Below, piece by piece: positions 10,840 to 21,993 of a stretch of 64,000 nucleotides of DNA (positions within the stretch are counted from its first letter, which is position 1; the number at the start of each line of letters is the position of its first letter). The DNA lies in NCBI RefSeq assembly GCF_910592395.1, contig NC_088314.1, positions 8,804,001-8,868,000 on the forward strand. Direction: 5' to 3'. Source of the DNA: Lineus longissimus. Lineage: Eukaryota; Nemertea; Pilidiophora; Heteronemertea; Lineidae. The position numbers and the translations under genes were made by a program. Below the pieces are notes generated by a model. It did not search any database, was not told the DNA's origin, and saw only the letters and a list, made by a program, of their open reading frames with translations.

Positions 10840-13800
10840 ATGGAATCCAAGATTCGGGCTGGACCGATTTCTCAAGATTCTAAAATTGCCATGACAAGCG
10901 ATCCAGGAGAAAAATCCGGGGACCAAGCTATGTTAAAAACAGGTCAATAGTCATACCTTTTGTTATAATACACTGGTTAAGCTGTTACTCCTTTGAATCA
11001 TTTGTAGACAGTCGGCAAAGTGACCCGAATTTCTTGTTCCGGTACACTAACCATACACATGACCGTGCATGCCATGGCCATGTACTCCAATACAATACAA
11101 TACGAGACTTAAAGGGACACTAGAGGCAGCAGCTAGGTTGGCAAGATAAAGTTACACAATGTCGCCAATAGGGGTCTCTCCTATCTCACAGTACCTCAAA
11201 ACTAATCGGGCTTGTACGATGTCAATGAATGTTGTGAATGTGATGTTGAATCTAACATGATATGACCCACCCAGTCAGACTCAGTGCATAGGCACCTGAA
11301 TGCTAATTAGCGGGATTATCGGGCTAAACAATGGCATTAGCTAGGAAATAATATATAGGGAGTTAAAAAACTAAAGGTAGGCAAGCGAGGATCAGATTTG
11401 AAGCGAGAGACACCTCCACTTCGGACCTCTCGTACGACGGGATTCCCTTCACTGCGGCGCGATGCTGGCGTCATTTTGATTAGGTTACCAAGGAGGGGGA
11501 TGGTAGGCGGAGAGTTTTCTGAATTTATTCGCTTTCACTACCATCAAACGATGCCGACAATGTTGTTAATATGCGATTGATGGCTGACAGAAGGCATGGG
11601 ATTAAAAATTGGAGTGTTATAGATGGCGTGGTGAGCAAAAAATATTCCGTTTCTCAGCGTTTTCTGGTCGTACGATAGGTCCGAAGTGGAGGTGTCTCTC
11701 GCCTCAAATCTGGTCCTCGCTTGCCTACCTTTAGTTTTTTAACTCCCTATATATTATTTCCTAGCTAATGCCATTGTTTAGCTCGATAATCCCGCTAATT
11801 AGCATTCAGGTGCCTATGGTCAGTGGCAGTGCCCTTACTCAGTACTGCTGTGCTTACATGCTTATTAGTCATCCAAAGATGGTCAATTTAACCCCGCTGC
11901 TCCTGCCTATAGTCCCCCTTTAAGAAGTTGGCCCAGAATTTGTGGCGGTACGTTTTGAGTATAGTCTCGCTCGTACCGGATATGACCTGCGTTGTGCTCA
12001 ACTGCCTATCACAATGCTATGAATAAATTGACAATCCCGCCAAATATGCGCGATTTGGATGCGAGTGCACACGCAGTGGTTTCTTTGAAGGTGATATGCT
12101 AAGAGGCCTACGCCGTTCGCTGAAATGTCAATGGCATAGGCCTTCACTATTCACTCAATGATTCATACATAGGACAGGTAGGGCCTACCAATAGGTAGGA
12201 TGGAGAATCAAGACAAATTTTATCATGCCCCGCCTAGAAAGGAAGTAACTGAATAATGCCTGGCAACTGAAGCACATCTCTCAGCAAAATTCAACCAGTG
12301 AGCACAATGGCCTCTGGCCATTTTATTTCATCCTAATTATAATGTTATTTGCCTACTGCTACTGGTCACTCCCTTTGGGCATCTCTGAGGCATCCATGCA
12401 CGCATGGTCTGTCATTTCTGTTGGCTTAACTGCCTGTAATTGCAGTCACCCAAGGGTAAACCAATTATCATCAGTGTAATGACCATAAATGATTATCCTT
12501 TGATTACCACATTAGCTGTGACTTGACTTGTTTTCCGTATTATTGTGACGTGGCAAAATCGTTGACAAAGGCAATGCCCACAGTGCATGGCATTGCCCAG
12601 TAATCCCACCGACATCTATGCATTTTTCTATTATGACAACTTTGAGCAGATGTAGACATGTGTTTCGGATTGGATTTCTAAATAATGTGTGGACTATTGT
12701 TATCACATATATAATCAATTGTACAGTGTTTTATGGAATTCTCTAAAAGTGGAGTGGAAATCACCAACCCTTTTTTAAGCAACATCGATGACAGATTTTA
12801 AAAAGGGTAAACGTACGATTAAACCGTTTTTTAGTTGATGTGATAAAAAAAGATTCCATTACAGTAAAAAATTACGCTGTGAAAAACGTGGTTTGAAATC
12901 ATTACTGACGTTCAATCTTTTGAGAAAGGGTCGTACTACAGTTTAGACTGTATCCGACGAGGCGCATTTTAAGACACCATTGATCGTCATCAGTTGTAGT
13001 GCGTCATTTCGGCTAGAAGTCGTATAGAGTGGGAAGGGCTTTATTTGTTCAGTTGTGACTATTAGTATTATATTGATTTCCGAGTCTGTTCTCTGCAGTT
13101 ACAGTCAGGTGTTCTCCTAATCAAGTCAGCAAATCATCCTAATATGAATGAAGGTTTGTACAAGTTGCGTTCTATTGCCCGGGTGGAGGTGAAAATCTCG
13201 CATCTGTATTATCAAGTATAGATTAGAGGAGAATGTATAACTTGCAATTGGTTAGATAGACAAGCACTTAGTTCTAATATCGAATATACATAAGCTATAC
13301 TTGGTATTACCAAGAATTAATAAAGACTAGTCTTTGATTTTATTAATTCTTTGTACATGTATTACTTATGCACTGCATTTTGTATTCCACGTATCTGTTA
13401 TGTGTTCACAGGCTTGTGGAAATAACACCTCAATAGCTGCTGACTCGACTGACAAACAGCCCCCACTGACAACACACTATTGAGCACTTATTTCCACTTG
13501 CCTGTGATGTGTTTAGGGCCCAGTGTACCTGGGTCAATGCAGGTCACTTGTTTGACAAAGCCTTTCTGCTACAATACAATGTACCGGTAATACTTTATTG
13601 TCCTATCACCTATTGAAGTTTTTGGTTACACCCTTTAGCTGCCATGACACATGGCATAAGGATTTATCAATCAAAGAAAGAATCAAACAAAATTTAAATT
13701 TTGTGGAACTAGGACGAATGATATTGTTCATGCATATGTCTTTGTTAAATAATGTTTTATTCAAGAGTGGTATTATGTTAAATAAAACCTGTACATGGAT

Positions 13801-15878
13801 CGAAAAATCAGAGATTTTGATTCCTTGATACCCGTTCTATGAAGCAACACATATTTTGCCCCAGGACTACCGTCTGTGTAGTCCAGAGGAACAAGGTTTG
13901 AGCTGGGTGGTGTCCATAGGAACCAGGTTTGGCGGGACGATGTTGACATGACAGCCAGACATCTGTGGGAGGTGAAGATTGAGCTACAGTTGGCTATTGG
14001 TCTAACCAAGGTACCTGTGATTGACCTACAGTTGGCTATTGGTCTAACCAAGGTACATGTGATTGACCTACAGTTGGCTATTGGTCTAACCAAGGTACAT
14101 GTGATTGACCTACAGTCGGCTATTGGTCTAACCAAGGTACATGTGATTGACCTACAGTTGGCTATTGGTCTAACCAAGGTACATGCGATTGACCTACAGT
14201 CGGCTATTGGTCTAACCAAGGTACATGCGATTGACCTACAGTCGGCTATTGGTCTAACCAAGGTACATGTGATTGACCGACAGTCGGCTATTGGTTTAAC
14301 CAAGGTACATGTGATTGACCGACAGTCGGCTATTGGTCTAACCAAGGTACATGTGATTGACCGACAGTCGGCTATTGGTCTAACCAAGTTACATGTGATT
14401 GACCTACAGTCGGCTATTGGTCTAACCAAGGTACATGTGATTGATCTACAGTTGGCTATTGGTTTTACCAAGGTACATGTGATTAAGCTACAGTTGGCTG
14501 TTGGTAGACCATACTGGATACACAGGTCCTTGGCCTTTTAGAAGTTACATCCTCTTCCATCTACAGGTTGTGTTTTAAAATGGTGTTTTTATTTTATTTT
14601 TCAGGAACAAACAAAGTGTTGAAGTACTTCAGTTTAGCGTCATTAACATTACAAAATGCCATACTTATTCTCGTCATGCGTTACGTGCGGACACGTCCCG
14701 GGGACATGTTCACATCGTCAACGGCCGTCGTCATGTCAGAGACCATCAAATTCATTGTGTGTATGCTCCTCATTCTCATCGAGGAGGGAGGGGTCGTCCC
14801 CTGGCTGAAACATCTCCGGGATAACATCATACGTCAGCCTATGGACTGTCTGAAGATCTCTGTGCCTTCGGTTGTGTATGTCTTGCAAAATAACCTGCTG
14901 TATATCGCCGTTTCTAATCTTGATGCTGCAACATTCCAGGTGAGCGAATCAAATTAGCCAATTGAATTAGATATATTCAGAACCGGTCATAGATCAGTGA
15001 AACTGGAGTACAGCAGAACCTCTCTTAGCGGACACCTCTCTATTAAGGACACTAGTTTTGGTCCCAAAGTGGTTATTTCCATTCAATTTGACCTCTCTAA
15101 TAAGGACACCTGTCTATTAAGGACAGCACTTGTCAGTCCCGAGGGTGTCCTGAATAGAGAGGTTACACTGTATTTTCTCTTAACATGTGTATGATCTTTT
15201 TTGCAGGTGACCTATCAACTAAAGCTTCTCACGACTGCCTTGTTCTCCGTCATCATGCTCCGAAAACAGCTCAGCAAGGTTCAATGGTTTGCACTCTTTC
15301 TGCTGTTCTTGGGCGTTGCTATTGTGCAGCTACAACCAGCGGACTCTGTCAAAGTTAATAAAGTTGTTACAGAACAGAGCCCGATCGTTGGGCTAGCAGC
15401 TGTGTCGGTGTCGTGTCTCATGTCAGGATTTGCCGGCGTTTATTTCGAGAAAATACTTAAAGGAACACAGCAGTCGTTATGGTTACGGAACGTACAGCTG
15501 GGATTTTTGGGCATGGTGTTCGGACTCATCACAATGGAACTGAACGACGGGCCTAAAGTTCATGGACGAGGATATTTCTTTGGCTACACACCGACCGTGT
15601 GGTTTGTGATATGTCTGCAGTCCTTTGGCGGCTTGATGGTGGCAATGGTCGTAAAGTACGCTGATAACATTCTCAAAGGGTTCGCCACGTCGGCAGCCAT
15701 TGTGATATCATGTGTCGCGTCGATATATTTCTTTGATTTCCAGTTGTCTGTGCAATTCATGTTCGGTGCCGGTGGGGTAATGGTTTCCATATACTTATAT
15801 TCGAGATTTATACCAGCTGCCAAAACAAGTAATGGGGAAACAAACCCAGTCATATCAGTCAATAGTAGTAAAAAATGA
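10840..15878 (+). CDS. SLC35A2: Golgi UDP-galactose transporter, nucleotide-sugar transporter family SLC35A, complete, 3 exons
   Basis: Exons 10840-10942, 14605-14939 and 15207-15878 (stop TGA 15876-15878), phases 1 and 0, encode 369 residues. After a hydrophilic 35-residue N-terminus, the protein is a multi-span membrane protein of the drug/metabolite transporter fold. Family blocks: [35 protein letters not shown] (start of exon 3), [15 protein letters not shown] (about residues 219-233) and [13 protein letters not shown] (about 296-308). [22 protein letters not shown] and VASIYFFDF are closer to SLC35A2 (UDP-galactose) than to SLC35A3 (UDP-GlcNAc) as I remember them. Substrate is therefore inferred. 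It exchanges UDP-sugar for UMP across the Golgi membrane. Intron 1 (3.7 kb) holds a TTAA-flanked MITE with a nested foldback, a 13-copy 42-bp minisatellite ending about 100 bases before the acceptor, and a small inverted repeat. Intron 2 holds a mariner-like MITE. Confidence 0.94.
11109..11923. mobile_element. TTAA-flanked (piggyBac-like) MITE, copy 1, split by a nested foldback
   Basis: Left TTAAAGGGACACTAGAGGCA and right TGCCTATAGTCCCCCTTTAA are inverted ends with TTAA at both borders. The same family occurs at 18584-18806, 47246-47460 and 61167-61560, at about 215-220 bases in two of them. Here it is 815 bases because a second inverted-repeat unit (11287-11818) occupies the middle. TTAA duplication is typical of piggyBac-type transposition. 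Confidence 0.75.
11287..11818. mobile_element. Foldback with about 150-bp arms, nested in the TTAA MITE
   Basis: ATAGGCACCTGAATGCTAAT at the left is matched by the inverted sequence ending near 11818. Similarity runs through GGTAGGCAAGCGAGGA and GACACCTCCACTTCGGACC to about 11440 (left arm) and from about 11668 (right arm), with few differences. The central 220 bases are unique and have no convincing coding potential. Confidence 0.85.
13312..13351. repeat. 40-bp palindrome, AAGAATT...AATTCTT family
   Basis: AAGAATTAATAAAGACTAGT is followed by its near-complement. A second, closely similar palindrome is at 48358-48390 and a weaker one at 9689-9719. Confidence 0.6.
13407..13506. mobile_element. 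100-bp inverted-repeat element in SLC35A2 intron 1
   Basis: CACAGGCTTGTGGAAATAAC at the left pairs with the right end, whose reverse complement reads CACAGGCAAGTGGAAATAAG; similarity continues into CTCAATAG. Arms are about 34 bases with a short spacer. Confidence 0.6.
13978..14502. repeat. 42-bp minisatellite, about 13 copies, in SLC35A2 intron 1
   Basis: The unit contains GGCTATTGGTCTAACCAAGG and TACATGTGATTGACCTACAG. Copies differ by single bases (T/C in CAGTTGG or CAGTCGG, T/G in CTACAG or CGACAG). Because 42 is divisible by three and no unit has a stop in two frames, long frames appear on both strands (about 200 codons each). They are repeat artefacts. The array ends about 100 bases upstream of the exon 2 acceptor. 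Confidence 0.95.
15009..15172 (+). mobile_element. Tc1/mariner-like MITE, copy 2 of 3 (in SLC35A2 intron 2)
   Basis: Ends TACAGCAGAACCTCTC and GAGAGGTTACACTGTA are inverted and TA-flanked. The body shares TAGCGGACACCTCTCTATTA and TGTCAGTCCCGAGGGTGTCC with the copies at 10094-10296 and 42100-42281. Confidence 0.8.
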
Positions 15879-15964
15879 GTATTAAGTTATATTATATAAA
15901 GCCACTAACTTACATGTGACATTCTATGTTCTTTTAATTTACCTATTAGTATTAGACTGCTTAT

Positions 15965-16184
15965 GTGACTCGCTCTACCAAAACTAGGCGCTTGTCGCAT
16001 CTGAACTCGACAGGTTGATACGGACTTTTGTTCATTTCCCTATTGTAGACCTTCTGTGAAATCTATTACAAACTGATTTGGTCACATTTTACAAAAGGTC
16101 TACAATAGGGAAATGAACAACAAGTCCGTATCAACCTGTCAAGTTCAGATGCGACAAGCGCCTAGTTTTGGTAGAGCGGGTCAC
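15965..16184. mobile_element. 220-bp foldback MITE with 4-bp target duplication TTAT
   Basis: Arms of about 97 bases are nearly perfect inverse copies: GTGACTCGCTCTACCAAAAC at the left against GTGACCCGCTCTACCAAAAC on the reverse of the right end. TTAT flanks both sides (15961-15964 and 16185-16188). The central spacer is about 25 bases. Confidence 0.88.
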
Positions 16185-18583
16185 TTATATCTATGAGTAC
16201 TGAGTTTTTGAGGTTGCTCTTCTTCACCCTCCAGGTCAATTCCAAGCGAACTGACCTAAACATTGATGATGCCATTGGATCTGTTGAACCCTGCAGGGCT
16301 TTCCAAATACTTTGAGCAGCCAGTTGGGGTGCCAGAAAAAAATGCCAGGCTGCCCTAGGGGGTGGCAGGCTCTTGACCCCAGCAGCCTGCTGCCAAAATA
16401 ATTTCTTGTGGTTCTGTTTTGGTTTTTGACTGCCCAATCACATTTTAACCACTCAACACATGGCTGATAAGTAGGAACAAGTCTATCACAGCTTAATAAT
16501 TCTCATATTAGTTCTGAATAGTGCTATATACGTCAGTTTTTTCCAAAAAGTGGACAACTCGCACATCTTTTGCAGCATTTTCGCTACATCAGAGTTGAAG
16601 AGAAGCTGGATAGCCCTGCGCCCCATTCTCAAGTCAAAGCAGGGATGGCATGCAAGAGTTGCCCTGAAACAGTGTGTGTAATCAGTACATTGTGTATCAG
16701 TCCAGTGGCCAGTGGGAAAGAGCACCACCTAGTTTAGTATCAACCCCTAATAAACAATCTGATATTTCAAAAGTGACTACATATTTTTTACTTAGGCATA
16801 ACTTTTATTAATTATAGAAAAATAGTTTTTCTCTTGTTATAAACATTTTTTATGACTTTTTCTGTGCGGAGAATGTTTTGTTGGTGATCATGAAGTCAAC
16901 TGTTATAAGTTGAAATTATCCAAGATCATGATACTTTGTGTTCTTTTGGAGTCAGCTGGTAGGCCCACTTAAAGATATTGTGGCTGTCTACATCAGATAC
17001 ATGTATCTCATGTGAAAGTTATTTTGAAGATGGTATGCATGCTATTTTTTCCGCCGTCTTGAAATTTGATCAGGTTGCTTTTTACCATTCGGCAACCTTC
17101 GTGTGTCCTAATTCATGTTCAGATATGACATTGTTGTTGATTGTGACAGAAATTGTTATCTTTCATTTCAGCTTTGTTGGTAGATGGCAGCACTTTAGAT
17201 ATGAGATTGATATTTATAAACGTGACTGGATGTCTGGTGAAGGAAATAGCATTTTGTTGCTGAAATTACTGTAAAAACCAATAACTTTTTTGATGGCTTT
17301 TAATTTTTTTCACTCTAATTTCTTCAGAACTACAATACTCTGTTGTAACATTGCTCTGAATTTTGTTGGTATGAGATCAATTGAAATTGACATCTGTATT
17401 CAATACATATGGTGGTGGTCTCTATTAACATTTTGGGTGGCTTTGATATAGTGGCATATTTTGCTGGCTGACATAATGTTGACCTTTCCTATATATAGGG
17501 AGGAAAACAGCTTTTCACTCTGGTGTCTGAGCGAGGTACACAGGTATAAAGAATTTTGGATCAACATCTTTCTGACGTCATTCCATGAACACAATTCTGA
17601 CATCTTCTTGCAAGATATCAACTTGACTCATGTGCAATGATAGGACATGGGTGTCCAGTAGCGGTCCTCAGATTTGACGTTCGGCCAACATCTTTCTGAT
17701 TCCATTCTGACATCAAGCCTCAAATTTCAGCTTGATGTCAGGCCATCATCAAATAGGCATCGGACTGCCATCAATCTTGCAAGATGTCGGCCCGACATTT
17801 GAATATTTTCCTGTGGATTAAATGACTGAATCAGCTTTGGGTCACAAAAACTACTTAAAAGTCATCACACCTTTTCGATGTATAACAGGATTACAGCCTA
17901 ACATGGAGTACTTGACAATGATTTTCTGATAGCTGTCAAAAGATATATACATATATTTCTCACAATTTATAACTGGAGCCAAAACCTGTCTGTCGGCCCA
18001 GGTGAACAAAGACAGAAATTCTAGTCCATTCTTTGATGAACCTGTATATATATCTTGTAAAGTACACCATTCTAAAACACCTTGGCCACATTGTTTCATA
18101 TTTATTATTGATTATGTATTAGCCTCGTTTTTAAACACACAGGTTATGGTCAGATTATAATTATGCCAAAAATGTATCAATTTTGAGTAGTTTTAAAAAA
18201 GAATTTGATATCTCAGTGTCGGTATTGGTTGTCTTCCAAACACTGCTTAGGTGATGCTGTGGTTCTACCTGCATTTAGCTCAGCCCTACCTTCAGGTCGG
18301 TATCAATTCCTTAAACCACATCATCAAGGTCATTGTTTGCATATTTCGGGAATATTAGAATTTTCTATGTAGAACCATTGGGAAAAGGTTTCATGTTATA
18401 TGTTGCTGGGCCAATAGGGATTGTGTGTCAGAAAACGAGGTAGAAATTTCAGAAAGCATCTTTATTCGTCACCGTATGACTATTTCAGATTTCAGGATAT
18501 TTCAGATTTTAGGAGGGTGTAAGTGGTTAGTGTAATCTGACCACAACAATGGCAGACACCTTTTTGTGGGTGGGGCACTAATC

Positions 18584-18806
18584 TTAAAAATAGACTTTAG
18601 GCAGGAGCCAGGTAGATCAGATTGAGTTACACAAAACCCCTGATAGGGGCCTCTCCTATCTCACAGTGCATCAAAACTATTCAGGCTTGTATGAGGAATA
18701 TGATTTATTGCTGAATTCAACGCTACCCAGACCCAAAACTCTGCATCCTGGTCATCTGAAGACTACCAGTTTGACCCCCTTGCTCCTGTTTATAGTCCCC
18801 CTTTAA
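18584..18806. mobile_element. TTAA-flanked (piggyBac-like) MITE, copy 2
   Basis: Left TTAAAAATAGACTTTAGGCA aligns base for base with the intact family end at 47246. The right end TATAGTCCCCCTTTAA is intact. Internal words CTCTCCTATCTCACAG and TCAAAACTA are shared with copy 1. Confidence 0.75.
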
Positions 18807-19102
18807 GACAGTGCTGAATGAATTCTTAGCATTTTTCTAACAAATAAAGTACCTGGCTTTGCAAAAAGCATCTGGATTTTCGCATATGCAAGAACAGTTC
18901 CCCCCTTCCCCCCTATTTCAGATGTTTTCTAAAATTTCACAATGTTTCTTTGTACACAATCCCTACATGCAAAGCTGGTGCAAATTGGAATTCATTTTAG
19001 TAATACTTAGAAATTTATAAGAAAAATAAAATAGTTCATATCAGTAAGTAAATATCATTGAGTTCATGATGGAGTTATTGCTAGCCTCTGCAATGTGTAC
19101 TT

Positions 19103-19322
19103 AAGTGCTCCGCAAATAGGTGATTTAAATCGCTGCGACCGTGGATTCAAATCACATGCGACGATAATCGCTTGTTTGTAGTGGTAATCGCAGTTTGCAG
19201 GTCAAGATCGAACCCAGTGATTACCCATATGACCAGTAGACGAGATCATTTTGTCACTCACATCAGCAGCAATTGTAATCGCAGGTAGCTGTGATTTAAA
19301 TTGCTTGTCTGCGGGGTGCTTC
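19103..19322. mobile_element. 220-bp MITE with TIR AAGTGCTCCGCAAATAGG
   Basis: The left end AAGTGCTCCGCAAATAGG followed by TGATTTAAATCGCT is matched, with several substitutions, by the inverted right end (AAGCACCCCGCAGACAAG and CAATTTAAATCAC). Related to the element at 20463-20640. Confidence 0.55.
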
Positions 19323-19360
19323 AGGATGATTACACAGTTCCTGGAGTGCTTTGTACATAT

Positions 19361-19536
19361 GTGCAGTCCAAGTCACAATTGACATCCTTACCGCTTCGCG
19401 TCAGTTGCGCACATCTTATGGACGAGTTGTGCAAGGATGCGCAAGTGACACGCTTATCTCAATATTTCTCTGGGTAGCTCGTGGATGGCACGCCAGTGGC
19501 GCAAATTAAGGGATGTCAAATGTGATTTGGACTGTA
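19361..19536. mobile_element. 176-bp MITE with TIR near AGTCCAAGTCACAATTGACA
   Basis: AGTCCAAGTCACAATTGACATCC at the left is inverted at the right end (GGATGTCAAATGTGATTTGGACT). A truncated relative lies at 2445-2495. Confidence 0.7.
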
Positions 19537-19602
19537 CTTGGGAAGGAGTTCACCACATGTGTGTGTACCAATCCAGATACATCAACCAGCTCCCCCTGCC
19601 AC

Positions 19603-19670
19603 ACAGGTGTAATAGTCTTGAATATCCTGGGATAAAGTGTCCTGGAACAATGGAATCTATATAGAGGTTA
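19603..19670 (+). repeat. Partial copy of the CAGGTGTAATAG repeat family
   Basis: CAGGTGTAATAGTCTTGAAT followed by a TCCTGGGA-AAAGTGTCCTGG block is shared with 21561-21670, 30821-30991 (inverted, most complete) and 63616-63680. Confidence 0.55.
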
Positions 19671-20462
19671 AGATGAATTTCCGACTCCACTTTGAGACAG
19701 AAGTACAGTCATCTCCAGACGCCTCCAATCGAACTATTGAAGAATGATTTCGCTCAGATGAACCACTTCTACTTGTAAGAGAATATCCCAACATTTCAAT
19801 TGGAAGTGTGCATGAGTCACAAATAATGAGATGGTCCCTCAACTGAATTCTTTTGACTCCTGAGAAAATCCCGGCCTGCAGACGATCTCCGCATGCGTTT
19901 TGTCCCCCCCCCGGACTTATAATAAGACTCCCGAGGCAGTCCATTGCGTCATCCTAATTGGATATCCTCATGGGACGTGGCCGGTCCACTGCGTCCGGAG
20001 TGTAGCCGCACCGGGTACCATCACCTCGGCTCCATCCCACTTTCAATAATTACCCACTACAATGTACATGTTGTACACATGAAAACGGCCAAATGTTCGG
20101 ATATCCGAAATCAATGCTTGAAGCGTCGGATTGATGAAAATTCAATAGAATCCTGTTTTAAAATTTGTATTCCTTCCCTTTCTGGAAGTACATGCCGTAC
20201 ATTTACGTATACAAAACGTTGTGTACCAGTTTATTTAACGTTTAAAGTTTTGTAACCCGTTCTTCTTTGACTTCTTCGGAATGTTCTAAAACCCTCGCCC
20301 TCCGTTCGTATACTGGATTCTCAAATACGACCAATCAGGTAAAGACGGATATGACTTCTGTTATTTCTTGGCCTGTGATATAACCAATTCTTTCAAGCAG
20401 AGGAGACTTTCATTGGATGCAACTAGAGATGCAAAGGATTACATTTCATGAGAGATTCGTCT
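19671..20462. other. Unassigned intergenic sequence
   Basis: Frames of about 95-100 codons exist on both strands (19657-19944 minus, 19944-20255 plus) but show no family resemblance or splice context. Contains a C-rich run near 19903. I cannot support a gene. Confidence 0.3.
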
Positions 20463-20640
20463 GTAAGCGCCGCATACACGAGCGATTTTAGTCGCTGCGA
20501 AGGTGCAATGACAATTTGACGAGTGATCATGATTGAAATTTACAAATCGGCCGGCCGCTTTTTCAACCACATTCGTCATGTTGTCATGACTCTGTCGCCT
20601 GTCGCAGTGACTGAAATCATTGGTTTGCGCGGCGCTTCCG
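20463..20640. mobile_element. 178-bp MITE with TIR GTAAGCGCCGCATACACGAG
   Basis: GTAAGCGCCGCATACACGAG and GCGATTTTAGTCGCTGCGA at the left are answered by an inverted right end reading GGAAGCGCCGCGCAAACCAA and TGATTTCAGTCACTGCGAC. Related in sequence to 19103-19322. Superfamily not certain (hAT-like appearance only). Confidence 0.6.
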
Positions 20641-21077
20641 CTGTATCAGGGTGCGCGAGTGTGTTACTGTGCTTTTGTCCCTCCGGACACAAAAAAATAT
20701 TATACATGTAGTTTTCGTCTGCGACTGATTTCTGTTTTTTTCTCTCATTATTTTGAAGCTTTCTTTCTCCACCTCTTTTTCAGGGGTAAATACCCCTGTA
20801 TAAGTGTAAACCATGGACATGCGGACTTTGTATCTCTTGGTAAGTCAACTTCTTGTATAAATTCGGCTGTGTCCGTCATTGATTGACAAGCCCGTCCCTC
20901 TACAAGTGTGAGCTCATTTCGTCAGCCTCGGCGGACAATGTCCGTCATCCTTCGCGCAGACACACATAGATTTACTCATCAACACAATTGTCTTCAGATA
21001 TCGATGTGAATTGTCTTTCCACTTAGAGTTCTACCAAGAGGTGTCCGACACAAACAAAAGGAATTCATCGTAATTTT

Positions 21078-21374
21078 ATGGAGAATGTAGTCCTAAAATG
21101 GGTCAATTTCGGTGTTCTTGCCAGCGCATGGCTCCATCTTACGCATATCTTTCAGCTAGTACTCCTCATCGCTAAACTGACGCCTGCTACCGCTGAAGAA
21201 GTCGGTAAGGGAATGGTCTCTGAACACCATGCCATAAGTCAAGCGCAAGCAACTTACAATGTGAAGAAAGATGACACCAAGGAAGCAAGAAACATTGTAA
21301 AGGAGATTATGGGTGGGCCCGAAAAATTCAAGAGCGGATTAAAGAAAAAGATCATGATAAAAGGCGTTGCATAA
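21078..21374 (+). CDS. Hypothetical small secreted or membrane protein, single exon, unproven
   Basis: A 98-codon ATG frame. Residues 8-38 form a hydrophobic stretch (WVNFGVLASAW, then HIFQLVLLIAKL) ending at TPATAEE, which resembles a long signal peptide or signal anchor. The remainder is hydrophilic and lysine-rich (KKDDTKEARNIVKEIMGGPE). I recognise no family. It lies in a MITE-rich region with no neighbouring exons that I could identify. It may be a lineage-specific gene, one exon of a longer gene, or chance. Confidence 0.25.
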   Translation: MENVVLKWVNFGVLASAWLHLTHIFQLVLLIAKLTPATAEEVGKGMVSEHHAISQAQATYNVKKDDTKEARNIVKEIMGGPEKFKSGLKKKIMIKGVA

Positions 21375-21560
21375 AATGTTAGTTGTGACGTGCAGATGTG
21401 ACAGAACACATATAAGACCAGTCATTTTCCTCTCGTCTATCGTGTTATTGGCCAAATCTACCAATTGATTATATGGCAAGGGGCGTGGACGAGACAGTAG
21501 GATAGAACGACATTGCGTTGGCGAAAAACGATGTGCAATCAGCCGCGGGACTTTTTTAGT

Positions 21561-21670
21561 CAGGTGTAATAGTTTTGAATGTCCTGGGAAAGAATGTTTT
21601 GGGACAAGGGATTCTGTAATGCGCTTTTAATCTCTGAGGTAATCAAGGTCACGGGTCTCTATCGAACCAC
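21561..21670 (+). repeat. Copy of the CAGGTGTAATAG repeat family
   Basis: CAGGTGTAATAGTTTTGAAT, then GGATTCTGTAATGCGCTTTT and TCTCTATCGAACC, match the inverse of 30821-30991 over about 100 bases. Confidence 0.65.
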
Positions 21671-21993
21671 ACTTTAATCAATCACCATGCAAAAACAAAC
21701 ATACATTCAAGGCAACTGCTACACCGGAAATTAACGTTTACCATTTCAATTTCAATTTATTCTGTATAATACCATTCGGTTATGAGAGAGGTGTTTAAGC
21801 AAGACATACAATGTACAGTGCCATATGCAAATAAACATAAATAAAAGTACAGAGATGAAAAGAGATACACAATGTTTACGCCGATGGGTCGCATTTATTC
21901 ATCATGATGTAGAAAGGGGCCAATATAACTGTAAGCACTTTTTCGAAGGCTTAGGCTCCCCACTCAAAACGTTATATCTTATATAGCACTGAC

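Larger units (their letters stand above)
15879..19102. other. Gene-poor region downstream of SLC35A2
   Basis: Apart from the foldback at 15965-16184 and the MITE at 18584-18806, I see no recognisable gene. Short frames at 16162-16437, 16486-16728, 16978-17274 and 17851-18099 have no family resemblance. The words AACATCTTTCTGA and TTGCAAGAT recur between about 17550 and 17800, suggesting a decayed repeat. Confidence 0.4.

Noticed and set aside
13773-14541. Frames of 232 and 197 codons on opposite strands
   Set aside because: Both are produced by the 42-base minisatellite, whose unit has no stop in these frames.
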